58,962 nucleotides of DNA from Verrucomicrobiaceae bacterium (GTDB lineage Bacteria; Verrucomicrobiota; Verrucomicrobiia; Verrucomicrobiales; Verrucomicrobiaceae): assembly GCA_029865835.1 (NCBI GenBank), contig JARXAL010000044.1:1-58962 (forward strand). The letters are read 5' to 3'. Within the stretch, counting starts at the first letter, position 1, and each line of letters begins with the position of its first letter. Below the pieces are notes generated by a model. That model worked only from the letters and a program-made list of their open reading frames with translations, made no database searches and was not told the origin of the DNA. Shown piece by piece: positions 36,344 to 44,633 of the stretch. The translations under genes were made by a program, and so were the position numbers.

Positions 36344-37330
36344 TTATGGCTTACTCTTCGCTTCGCCGATCAGCGGATACATCACGAAGGCGAAGTGTTT
36401 GCTGTCGGGAGACCAACTGTTGACATTAATGGTGCCTTGACCGCCGTTAAAGCCGATGATGTCGGCTTGCTCGCTGCCATCGGGTCTCATGCGGCGGAGA
36501 ATGATGGCTTTGTCTGACGGGTGCTTTAAGGTGCCCGACGGGAAGCTTAGATAGACGATCCATTGCCCATCAGGCGAGATGTGCGGGAACCAGTTCACGC
36601 GCTCGTCGTGGGTGAGTTGCTCGATGCCGGTGCCGTCGGGCTTCATGCGGTAGCACTGGGAGTGGCCGGGGACTTTGGCGTTGAGTTCGGAGTTGAAGTA
36701 AAGCCACTTTCCATCGGGCGAATACTCGGGGACGTCGTCGGGCGCGGGCGTATTGGTCAGACGTGTGTCGGGACCGCCGGCGGCGGGGATGGTGTAGAGA
36801 TCGGAGCGTCCCCAGGGATCATCGCCCACCTTGTTGACGCCAACGTAGGCCAGCGTTTTGCCATCAGGCGTGATGCCATGGAGGAAGTATTTGAATCCCA
36901 TGTCTGCCGGATGCTCGTTGGTGAGTCGCTGCGGCGTGCCGCCCTCAAATGGCAACGCATAGAGATGGCTCTTTGCCGTGATGTAGATCGTTTTGCCATC
37001 AGGCGAGAGGATGTGGTCGTTGCTGGTGACCTTGATGTCGCCCGTGGGAATCTTTTCAGGCTGCGTGCTGCCATCAGCGGCGATGCGCATCAGCGCCTTC
37101 TCACCTGCCCAGGTGCCGTTGCAAATGAGCCATTTGCCATCGGGTGTCCAATTGGGTGCCTGGATGTCAGCGGTTTCGAAGAGCACACGCGGATCGGAGC
37201 CATCAATGCCGATGGTCATGAGCCGAGCGATGTGCTGAGGCTGAGCTTTGTCCTGTGCTTGCGCAGGAATGAAGCTGCCACTCAGCAGCGCTGATGCGGT
37301 GAAAAGTCTAACAAAGAAAGTGCGGTGCAT
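36344..37330 (-). CDS. Secreted TolB-like beta-propeller (PD40 repeat) protein
   Basis: 328 residues with a signal peptide ending near A-Q-A-Q. Repeats of the S/T-P-D-G-K type occur at least five times (W-T-P-D-G-K-W, L-S-P-D-G-K-T, I-T-P-D-G-K-T, Y-S-P-D-G-K-W, I-S-P-D-G-Q-W), which indicates a WD40-like PD40 propeller. Such proteins commonly bind oligosaccharides or other proteins in the periplasm. In this island a glycan-binding or oligogalacturonate-lyase-related role is possible, but no catalytic motif could be assigned. Confidence 0.8.
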   Translation of the reverse strand: MHRTFFVRLFTASALLSGSFIPAQAQDKAQPQHIARLMTIGIDGSDPRVLFETADIQAPNWTPDGKWLICNGTWAGEKALMRIAADGSTQPEKIPTGDIKVTSNDHILSPDGKTIYITAKSHLYALPFEGGTPQRLTNEHPADMGFKYFLHGITPDGKTLAYVGVNKVGDDPWGRSDLYTIPAAGGPDTRLTNTPAPDDVPEYSPDGKWLYFNSELNAKVPGHSQCYRMKPDGTGIEQLTHDERVNWFPHISPDGQWIVYLSFPSGTLKHPSDKAIILRRMRPDGSEQADIIGFNGGQGTINVNSWSPDSKHFAFVMYPLIGEAKSKP

Positions 37331-37338
37331 GAGCGGAA

Positions 37339-38085
37339 CTATTTGGAAGTCTTGGTGAGCGTGACGTGATCAAACACCGACGTCGTCAGCGAGTCCGTCG
37401 TGTGTGAGGTGGATGCGAGACCGATCAAAGCATCGGCTTTCAGATCGAGCTTGATCATGCCGGTGAGCCACCACGTTTCGCCATCGAGGGATTCGTAGCC
37501 GGTGAACTCATTGCCTTGGCGCACTAGCTTGAGCCAGCAGGGAAACTTTTCTTTGGGCACGCTGGGTGGTGGCGCGGCGGCATCGGGCATCACACGCACC
37601 GTCTTGTCGTCCGTCGCTTCGCGATACAGAAACTGAGTGCCGTCCACAGGCGTGATGGTCTGCGCGACTCGACGCGATCCGCCTTCGAGCGACTCACGGA
37701 TGCAAAGGCTGGCCTTCGCGTGCTTGTTGTTGCCTGGGTTGCCCATGCTCGCCACTCGCGCGATAAAGACGAAGTCTCCTTGCATCGGTTGCCAGACGAA
37801 ATGCCCTCCGTCCATCGGACCCCAGATGTCCATCGTGCCTTCCAGAGTGAACACGCCATCCGCGTGCTTCGCCGAGCCTGCGAGCGTTCCGCTTTTACCG
37901 AAGAGTGCGTTCTTGCCAAACTTCTCCACAGGCACAGGCGGCACAGCTTTGCCGATCTGCCCGCTGCCGATGTCTTGGTGCTTCCACGGCTTTGGAAACG
38001 CGGGCGTGTCGGCGGCGTGGAGCTGGGCGAATGAGCAAACTAGAAGCGTGAGCAGCAGGGCAGAAGAGAGAGCAGATTTAAGCAT
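37339..38085 (-). CDS. Secreted concanavalin-fold protein (DUF1349-like)
   Basis: 248 residues with a signal peptide ending at L-H-A-A-D. The body matches the DUF1349-like lectin/glucanase fold: a beta-rich domain with G-D-F-V-F-I-A-R-V, K-A-S-L-C-I-R-E-S, W-L-K-L-V-R-Q-G-N-E-F-T-G-Y-E-S-L-D-G-E-T-W and the closing S-V-F-D-H-V-T-L-T. Proteins of this type act as carbohydrate-binding modules or accessory subunits. The stop is 8 bases from the start of the TolB-like gene, so they are probably co-transcribed. Confidence 0.78.
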   Translation of the reverse strand: MLKSALSSALLLTLLVCSFAQLHAADTPAFPKPWKHQDIGSGQIGKAVPPVPVEKFGKNALFGKSGTLAGSAKHADGVFTLEGTMDIWGPMDGGHFVWQPMQGDFVFIARVASMGNPGNNKHAKASLCIRESLEGGSRRVAQTITPVDGTQFLYREATDDKTVRVMPDAAAPPPSVPKEKFPCWLKLVRQGNEFTGYESLDGETWWLTGMIKLDLKADALIGLASTSHTTDSLTTSVFDHVTLTKTSK

Positions 38086-38137
38086 GGCAAAGGGGTAACG
38101 TCAGGAAGGACGCTGCTTATCGCCGTGCCTGCGAAAT

Positions 38138-38219
38138 CTACCTCCGCAGCGCATTGCTCAGCTCATCCGCCTTATTGATCAAATCCTGCATCTGGTGGTG
38201 GCCACCGAAGGTTGCCTCA
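38138..38219 (-). pseudogene. Possible out-of-frame 3' extension of the Tat-exported gene
   Basis: On the - strand, in a different frame from the large gene, the sequence reads G-K-E-P-F-E-A-T-F-G-G-H-H-Q and continues M-Q-D-L-I-N-K-A-D-E-L-S-N-A-L-R-R to a TAG at 38138-38140. Codons in this stretch mostly end in G or C, as in real genes nearby. A one- or two-base indel near the G-K codons (about 38230) would join the two frames. This is inference; the alternative is a chance open frame. Confidence 0.35.
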
Positions 38220-41200
38220 AATGGTTCCTTTCCCGTAGGGAGAGGGTGTTCCCTTGATGCCTCGAATCACAAAGACGTTGGGACGGGAAAAGTCGGCCAC
38301 GGAACTGAACCGGAGGCTCCGGTCGAAAATGAGGTGAAGACGGATCTGTTGCTGCTCGGCGAGAGCCGCAAACGTGTTCCATGTTTCGTCCCGTTGCCGG
38401 ATGTATTTCTCTTTGTTGCCCATATCTCCCGCGTCCGCGATGCGAAGGATCAGGTCCTTCGCGCCAAGCGTTGTCATCTTGTCAACGATTTGGCCGAACA
38501 GCTTCATGCCCGATTCATAATTGGGTATATGGGGATAAAACGCGATGCGGTCGAAGTGCATCTGATCCGGCCGCATATCCACGACCGCGTTTAGGTTCAT
38601 GCCCGCAAGGGCCACGGCATCGTCGCTGAGGGCGATGGCCGTCTTCGCCAGGAGATACGTCGAGTCGATCTTGATGTGTTTGAATTTAGCCAGTTCGGTC
38701 CGATAGCCGCCGACCACGTCTTTGAGAGAGTAGAGGTTCGGGCCGGCATCGCAGACATCATCGCGCAAGTCGGCGGCGGCGGAGAGAGCGCCGCCAAGCC
38801 CGGTCGTCACCCGCGTTCCGCAGAGGGCTTGAACATCCTTACCCAGGGAAAAATGGCGCAGATCGCAGTAAAGATCTTCTTCGCTGTGGTAATGGAGATC
38901 GAGAATGTTCAAGTCGGCCTTTGCATCAAACGCATGCCCTGCCTGGGACAGTCGATTCACCGCAGAAGGAACGAGCACGCACACACCCGCGCGACCGCTC
39001 GATGCCAGCAACTCCGGCGTGGGTGAGCCCAGAACCAGGTTCTTTGGCGCCCGTTTCAGCAGCAATAGCTTGGATAAGACACCAGCCGCCTTCTTGCCGT
39101 CAATCCCCGTGCCGTCCACCACGACGCGCACGCCGCGCCGATCCAGCCAATGCGCCTGCTCCACGACCCAGTTGTCGTCCAACGACAGGAACGCATCGGC
39201 GTCCAGCTTGATCCCATCGAACCATTCGAAAAACGACGGCATCGCCTGAAGATAGCGGCGGATCTGTTCCAGCCCGTTCACCGCGAGCACTCGATTGGCA
39301 GGGCGGTTGGAGCATCGGATGGCGGGAAGTTCTTTGACGCCGCTTTCCTGCACGCGAATCCGGAACAAGCGGACATCGCGTCCCTCAATGTGCGAGGCGT
39401 CGGACAGGCCGCAGTCCAGGGGCAGGCGGGGGGAGTTTCGCAAACCGGCCGGAGCGTAGGCAGCGCCTCCAGCAGCGGTTTTCAACTCGGCTTTGCCGTC
39501 ATCGAGCAGGACCTCTTCCATCGATGTGATGGTGCCGATGTGTGAAGTGATGTGGAAGGGTTCGCTGTTCAATGTGTCATTGAAGAGGCCCAAGACGTAT
39601 TCGCCACTGCGCGGCCGGGTCACTACATAATGCAGGGTCTTGTTGTCCACGGTGAACAAGGTCTGCCTGGCCGCCTCGTCGGCCAGGAGCTGCGTCGCGT
39701 GCTGCAACAAGGTGTGAGGCAGGTCCTTGACCATCTGGTCGGATTGCCACCGCGCGGCGTCGGGGGAGATGTATTGAGCCTGGTTGAGACCGTAGTCGCT
39801 GAGAACCAGCACCAGCCCTCCCAGGCACTCGACGATCAGAGGCTTTCCCCCGACACTGCCAAGAACTCGGAGGCCCAGTGCCTTTGCATCCAAATCCTCA
39901 CGGAGCGTCTCCAGCGAAAAGTCCGCTGATTCGGTGAAAGTGCGAGTGCCGCAGGTGATGACCGACCCCCGAGCCACGGTGGTGGGCGACCGGTCGGCAA
40001 ACCATTCGGGGAACACGCTGCGCGCCACGGCACCAAACATGACGACTCGTCCTCGGTTGGTGTTGAGGTGCCACAGCACTTTGTCACGGACCACGGAAGG
40101 TGACTCCGGCGGCACGCCGCCCCAGACCAGCAATCCGTATCTAGCGAGCACCTCTTTTCGCGCATCACTCAGGACGAGATCAACGCTGTTACCAAAGGGA
40201 GTCGGGACGATGGCGAATTCTTCCCACATGCTCTTTTCATAAACCATCTCTGATTGCAGATAATGCGGATAGAACCAATCCACGAGCCCATGCATCTGGT
40301 AATCCCCTGGCGCATACGGGGCGTCTCCGACGATCTTGAAATCAATGCCGCCGTTTCGTTGGATTTCCGGTGGCCGCCAGGCATTGGCGAATTCGCTGAG
40401 GATAGCCATCGGCGTCTGGACGGGGCCGGTCGGACCGAAGCTGGAGATGATCCCCGCTGCCTTGGCCGTGAATGCGCCCAAGGGAGAAGGGATTTTTTGA
40501 GTTGGCGACACTTTGATAAACTCCCCTGTCTCCCACTGAAAGAAACGGACACCGTTGAGCCAGGATAAATAGAGTATCTGACGGTTGAGAGCATAGCTCT
40601 TCCCATAGTTTGGGCCCAATCTGAAAGGCGGAATGATGTAGTGGGCCGGCTCCCGTTTCGACACAACGGCCTCGGCGTTCTTCAGCTCGAGGTTAAGTTG
40701 TCCTGAAAACTGGACGCCAAAGGGATGGGGATACTGCCGGGAGGCCGATCGTCCTGCCACCAGATTGAGGACGATGCTCGCGCGGCTCCGATAGAACAGT
40801 TGGTTGGCGCTCATGCTCATGGCGCGTTGCTGCGCTACGTAATGAATGCCCCAGCCGCTATTGTGTTCCTGAATCATATACGGAACTGACGAGCGTTTGA
40901 GATTGGACTCGATGAAGTCGAAATACGCCGAGGGAAACACCTTTCCCCCAGGTCCTGCCGGAAGCCGACCGTAGTAATCGCTGAAGAATCGGGCAAAACC
41001 TTCATCGATCTCGGCAGCCTGGCCCCCGCCAAAGATGAGATTGCGATGCGGTTTGAGGAAGGACTCAATCTTCGCCAGGTCATGGGCCACGGCTCGTTCG
41101 CCATTTTCTTCGACCCGGTTGATCTTTCCGATCCCTGCGAATTGAATCACAGGGATAATGGGCGCATCCAGAATGGCATCTGTGTTGGCTTTCGGCGGCG

Positions 41201-41528
41201 TTTCATCGAAGGAACGATCCGCAAGCGAATAGAACGTGTAAGGGATCCTCAGCGAGTGTCGGTGTGCCGGATAATTGGTCGGGTATTTGGTAAGCAACCG
41301 AGTCTGGTCGCCAAAAAAGGACCACTTGAACTGCGGAGCGCCGGACCAGGCGTTTTCAGGATCGTCATCCACATCGCTGAGAGAGGACAACACTGGAATC
41401 CCGTTGGCCATGGTTTGGCTAGGCGCAGAATCAGCTCTGCTGGCACTGATGGAAACTCCATGAAACCACAGCCCTGCGCCCATCGCGCTGGACACTTTGA
41501 TGAAATCGCGTCTTGGAATTCTATTCAT
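38217..41528 (-). CDS. Large Tat-exported protein of unknown function, possibly frameshifted near its 3' end
   Basis: 1,103 residues from the ATG at 41528. It starts with a Tat signal (R-R-D-F-I-K at residues 6-11 and a hydrophobic stretch), so it is exported folded. About 40-400 looks like an alpha/beta domain with many aromatic residues. About 440-520 resembles a glutamine-amidotransferase-like domain of the type found in GH42-like proteins (L-L-V-W-G-G-V-P). The C-terminal 330 residues look like a TIM-barrel or alpha/beta region. I do not recognise the family; a glycosidase is plausible from context only. After its stop another frame stays open for about 40 codons with coding-like composition, ending at 38138, so the true C-terminus may lie there. 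Confidence 0.65.
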   Translation of the reverse strand: MNRIPRRDFIKVSSAMGAGLWFHGVSISASRADSAPSQTMANGIPVLSSLSDVDDDPENAWSGAPQFKWSFFGDQTRLLTKYPTNYPAHRHSLRIPYTFYSLADRSFDETPPKANTDAILDAPIIPVIQFAGIGKINRVEENGERAVAHDLAKIESFLKPHRNLIFGGGQAAEIDEGFARFFSDYYGRLPAGPGGKVFPSAYFDFIESNLKRSSVPYMIQEHNSGWGIHYVAQQRAMSMSANQLFYRSRASIVLNLVAGRSASRQYPHPFGVQFSGQLNLELKNAEAVVSKREPAHYIIPPFRLGPNYGKSYALNRQILYLSWLNGVRFFQWETGEFIKVSPTQKIPSPLGAFTAKAAGIISSFGPTGPVQTPMAILSEFANAWRPPEIQRNGGIDFKIVGDAPYAPGDYQMHGLVDWFYPHYLQSEMVYEKSMWEEFAIVPTPFGNSVDLVLSDARKEVLARYGLLVWGGVPPESPSVVRDKVLWHLNTNRGRVVMFGAVARSVFPEWFADRSPTTVARGSVITCGTRTFTESADFSLETLREDLDAKALGLRVLGSVGGKPLIVECLGGLVLVLSDYGLNQAQYISPDAARWQSDQMVKDLPHTLLQHATQLLADEAARQTLFTVDNKTLHYVVTRPRSGEYVLGLFNDTLNSEPFHITSHIGTITSMEEVLLDDGKAELKTAAGGAAYAPAGLRNSPRLPLDCGLSDASHIEGRDVRLFRIRVQESGVKELPAIRCSNRPANRVLAVNGLEQIRRYLQAMPSFFEWFDGIKLDADAFLSLDDNWVVEQAHWLDRRGVRVVVDGTGIDGKKAAGVLSKLLLLKRAPKNLVLGSPTPELLASSGRAGVCVLVPSAVNRLSQAGHAFDAKADLNILDLHYHSEEDLYCDLRHFSLGKDVQALCGTRVTTGLGGALSAAADLRDDVCDAGPNLYSLKDVVGGYRTELAKFKHIKIDSTYLLAKTAIALSDDAVALAGMNLNAVVDMRPDQMHFDRIAFYPHIPNYESGMKLFGQIVDKMTTLGAKDLILRIADAGDMGNKEKYIRQRDETWNTFAALAEQQQIRLHLIFDRSLRFSSVADFSRPNVFVIRGIKGTPSPYGKGTI

Positions 41529-41647
41529 GATTTTCAATTGAAAGGAAATAGGTTTTTCAAGCCCATGTGTTTAAGCCGGGGTCCGATCGGAAATGAGGGG
41601 GTGCGAAAGCAAGATCAGTTTAATGATGAGCGCGAACGACAAGGGGG

Positions 41648-43204
41648 TCATTTTTTGGCATTCGCCTTCCGTTTGGGTGCCTCTTCGCGCGGATAGCGCA
41701 CGACTTCGATGTCGTTCTTTTGTGCCGCACCCAGCGTGCTGCGGCCATCGGTGATGAGCTTCTCCAGCAGCGCCTTCATCTCGGCGACTTTCTCCGGCAT
41801 CGCGGCGGCGAGGTTCTTGGTTTCGCCGAGGTCGTCAGCGAGGTTGTAAAGCTGGACGGACGGGAGGTCTTTGGCATTCGAATCCGTGTCGGCTGCCATA
41901 ATGAGCTTCCACGGTCCTTGGCGCAGCGACGGGGTTCCGGTCGCGCAGATGGCTTGTCCGCGGATGGGTTTGTCCTCGCCTCGCAGGAGCGGCAGGAGGC
42001 TAAAACTGTCCTCACCAGCGTTGTCCGGCAGCGTGGCTCCGACGACATCGGCGAAGGTGCGGATCAGGTCGGCCTGATGGACGAGCTGACCGCAGACGCC
42101 GCCCGGTTTCACCACCTCCGGCCAGCGGATGATGAACGGCACGCGGTGACCGCCCTCGTAAACACTGGCCTTGTAGCCGCGCAATGGCCCGGCGGGGAAA
42201 TGGCCCTTCGCCTCCAGATTCTTGATGGGGTGGCCGTCTTCCTGAGAATCCCGGGGATTCTCGCTCACGCCGGTGCCGACATAGCTAGCTGGACCATTGT
42301 CGCTGCTGAGAATGACCATCGTGTTGCGGGTGGCTCCAGTTTCCTCAAGCGCTGCCATGACTTCGCCAACGACTGCGTCGGTTTGCATGACAAAGTCGGC
42401 GTAGTCGCCCAAGCCACTTTTGCCTTTCCATTCCTTCGTCGGGGCCAGCGGGGTGTGCGGCGAGTTCAGCGCCAGGTAGAGCAGGAACGGTTGGTTCTTG
42501 TGGTCTTTGATCCAATCGACGGATTTCGCTGCGAACGCGGGTAGCGCCTGAACGGATTCGAACCCCGGTGCGCCTGGGCCTTCTCTGTTGAAGCGGCGCT
42601 CACCGGACATCACCAGCGGATTTTTTCGGTCGTCGGAGAGGATCAGGAAGTTTTTCACCGCAGTGGGAGCTTCGGTGAAACGGTCGTTTTCGATCAACGC
42701 GTAAGGCGGCATGTCGAGCGACGCGCTGATGCCAAAGTAGTAGTCGAAGCCATGGTTTGTGGGTCCGTTCTGGATCGTCCCTTCTGTCAAAGGTTGCGGC
42801 ATGGTCACTCCCAGGTGCCACTTGCCGACGCACGCGGTCGCGTAGCCCTGCTGTTTGAGCAGTCCAGCAATAGTCAGGCGGTCCGGCGCGAGCAACGGCG
42901 GGCTCATCCCGCCGAGCACGCCCCGCTGAAGGCGCGTGCGCCAGTGGTAGCGCCCCGTGAGGAGGGTGTATCGCGAAGGCGTGCAAACGCCCGATGACGA
43001 GTGCCCATCCGTGAAGCGCATCCCTTGCGCCGCGAGCTTGTCGATGTTTGGCGTGGGGATCTTGCCGCGCTCGGGGTTGTTGCACTGCACATCGCCGTAG
43101 CCGAGGTCGTCGGCGTAGATGATAACGATGTTAGGTTTAATGTCAGCGGCGGGCACTGCCGTGAACGGCAAGAGCAACAAGGCGGCGAATTGAATGGATT
43201 TCAT
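41648..43204 (-). CDS. Secreted S1-family sulfatase (arylsulfatase A-like)
   Basis: 518 residues. Signal peptide, K-P-N-I-V-I-I-Y-A-D-D-L-G-Y-G-D-V, Cys74 in V-C-T-P-S-R-Y-T-L-L-T-G-R-Y, G-K-W-H-L-G and S-S-D-N-G-P. The insert N-H-G-F-D-Y-Y-F-G-I-S-A-S-L-D-M-P-P-Y and the C-terminal L-R-Q-G-P-W-K-L with L-Y-N-L-A-D-D-L-G-E-T are typical of arylsulfatase A-like enzymes. The tail is Lys-rich. A sulfatase-like remnant abuts its start. Confidence 0.94.
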   Translation of the reverse strand: MKSIQFAALLLLPFTAVPAADIKPNIVIIYADDLGYGDVQCNNPERGKIPTPNIDKLAAQGMRFTDGHSSSGVCTPSRYTLLTGRYHWRTRLQRGVLGGMSPPLLAPDRLTIAGLLKQQGYATACVGKWHLGVTMPQPLTEGTIQNGPTNHGFDYYFGISASLDMPPYALIENDRFTEAPTAVKNFLILSDDRKNPLVMSGERRFNREGPGAPGFESVQALPAFAAKSVDWIKDHKNQPFLLYLALNSPHTPLAPTKEWKGKSGLGDYADFVMQTDAVVGEVMAALEETGATRNTMVILSSDNGPASYVGTGVSENPRDSQEDGHPIKNLEAKGHFPAGPLRGYKASVYEGGHRVPFIIRWPEVVKPGGVCGQLVHQADLIRTFADVVGATLPDNAGEDSFSLLPLLRGEDKPIRGQAICATGTPSLRQGPWKLIMAADTDSNAKDLPSVQLYNLADDLGETKNLAAAMPEKVAEMKALLEKLITDGRSTLGAAQKNDIEVVRYPREEAPKRKANAKK

Positions 43205-43556
43205 AAATGGGATCAGGCTTCAACGCGGTCGATGACAAAAGCTTGCCGCGAAAGCACACCTTTCCACAGTGCTCCATAGTGGTCGGCCAGAAGCTCTTCA
43301 AATCGGCGGCGGTGATGAGTTGGAGGCCGGGAGTGGCCACGGCGGGGTTGCAGAGGATGTAGGGCTGGAACTTGTCATTCGGACCTTTGCCGGTGGTCTC
43401 GACGAGGATTGTGCCGTCCTGCGCGACATAGACGCCTGAGGGCAGGTTGAGTTTCCAGTCGCCCTCGCGGATGGCGAGCGTGTAGGAGCCGTAGTTCACA
43501 TGCACCATGCCGTGGCGAATGGGCATCGCAGGAAGGCCTTCGGTGGGAGCTCCGTT
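43143..43556 (-). pseudogene. Remnant resembling a sulfatase C-terminal region
   Basis: An open frame starting after a stop at 43557-43559 reads T-E-G-L-P-A-M-P-I-R-H-G-M, then L-A-I-R-E-G-D-W-K-L-N-L-P-S-G. A-I-R-x-G-x-W-K-L is the hallmark of sulfatase C-terminal subdomains, and intact copies are present in neighbouring genes. No catalytic N-terminal part precedes it; instead the upstream frame belongs to a putative glycosidase. The far end overlaps the start of the next sulfatase and is unlikely to be functional. It probably marks a deletion that removed most of a sulfatase. Confidence 0.5.
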
Positions 43557-44599
43557 TCAAGGCCGCCAGCGGGATCACTTGCGAGATCGGGCTCAGCGAG
43601 CAGCTTGATGACGTCTTGGTTCAGGCGGGCGGGGTCCATGAACCAGAAGACGTAGTTGAGCTGGAGTTTGGCTTGAGCCATTTGCAGGTGGTCGCGGACC
43701 GGGAATGGGATTTCATCGCCGGGCACGACCTTGCCGAGATGCACGCGACCCCAGCCGGACTGTTTCTTGGCGGCCAAGGAATAGTTTTCCTTTTGCACCG
43801 CTGCGCCCATTGGCACGGTTCCAGCCAGCTTTTGATACAGGCGATACACGCCCGTCTTCGGATCGCTCAGCCGACTCCCTTCGCGGGGATACACATCAGG
43901 GCCGCCCATGCCGACACCGATCTCTTTGGCATAGTCACTCAACTCATCGATGAGCGTCTCGGGGAAGTTCATGTATTGGATGACGACGGTGTTTGGAAAC
44001 GCCTGCCGCAGGGCGAATACCTGCCGCTTCAGTGCCGCGAGATAGGCTTTCTCGTTGTAAGGTTCGATGCCCTTCGGTGGCGACTCCGCCAACTTGGCCA
44101 ATTGCCCCGGTGGGCCGAGCGCGGTCTCCGGCAGATTGACGGCCTCCAGGTTCGGGTCGTGATCAAACGCCTTGCCAAACGCGGCGAGCAGTGCCTCAAA
44201 ACGTGCGATCACATTGCTGTTCCAGATGACCAGTTCGGATTCGCCATAGACGCCACCGCCGTATTCATCGCCGGTCAAGTAGTCGGGCACACTGCGGCCT
44301 TTGACGAAAAACTTCTTGTATGAGAACTGCACGACGAGCTGTCGGCCATGCTTCTTTGCCAAGGCCAGATCGGCCTTCAGCGTGGAGAAATCATAGACGC
44401 TCTTCGCCGATTCAAAGTCACGCCAAGTATAGACCTTCTGCACGCCGCGAAAGTGCGGCAGCGTGAGCAGCTCCTCGGTCAGCTCGGATTTCCCGATGAA
44501 GATGTAGTGGCCAGGGTGCCATTTCACGCCGGGCGATTCATCGGCGCGGAGTAAGCCCGCGGCAACGAGGAAACAGAGGAGGATTGATCTTATGTTCAC
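43496..44599 (-). CDS. Secreted putative TIM-barrel glycosidase
   Basis: 367 residues from a GTG at 44599, chosen because the signal peptide N-I-R-S-I-L-L-C-F-L-V-A-A-G-L-L follows directly. The body begins P-G-H-Y-I-F-I-G-K and has alternating strand/helix character: Y-T-W-R-D-F-E, L-V-V-Q-F-S-Y-K-K-F-F, N-L-P-E-T-A-L-G, I-Q-Y-M-N-F-P-E-T and Y-V-F-W-F-M-D. The Glu residues of N-L-P-E-T and N-F-P-E-T are candidate catalytic acids. I cannot name the family. The last ten or so residues read through sulfatase-remnant DNA out of frame, so the natural C-terminus is probably altered. Confidence 0.65.
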   Translation of the reverse strand: MNIRSILLCFLVAAGLLRADESPGVKWHPGHYIFIGKSELTEELLTLPHFRGVQKVYTWRDFESAKSVYDFSTLKADLALAKKHGRQLVVQFSYKKFFVKGRSVPDYLTGDEYGGGVYGESELVIWNSNVIARFEALLAAFGKAFDHDPNLEAVNLPETALGPPGQLAKLAESPPKGIEPYNEKAYLAALKRQVFALRQAFPNTVVIQYMNFPETLIDELSDYAKEIGVGMGGPDVYPREGSRLSDPKTGVYRLYQKLAGTVPMGAAVQKENYSLAAKKQSGWGRVHLGKVVPGDEIPFPVRDHLQMAQAKLQLNYVFWFMDPARLNQDVIKLLAEPDLASDPAGGLETELPPKAFLRCPFATAWCM

Positions 44600-44633
44600 A
44601 AATTGTTTAGGTGCTGGGTTGAAGGCGGACCTT

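Noticed and set aside
38179-38382. 67-codon open frame on the - strand
   Set aside because: It overlaps the end of the Tat-exported gene in another frame, is Arg/Ser/Pro-rich and has no signal or motif.
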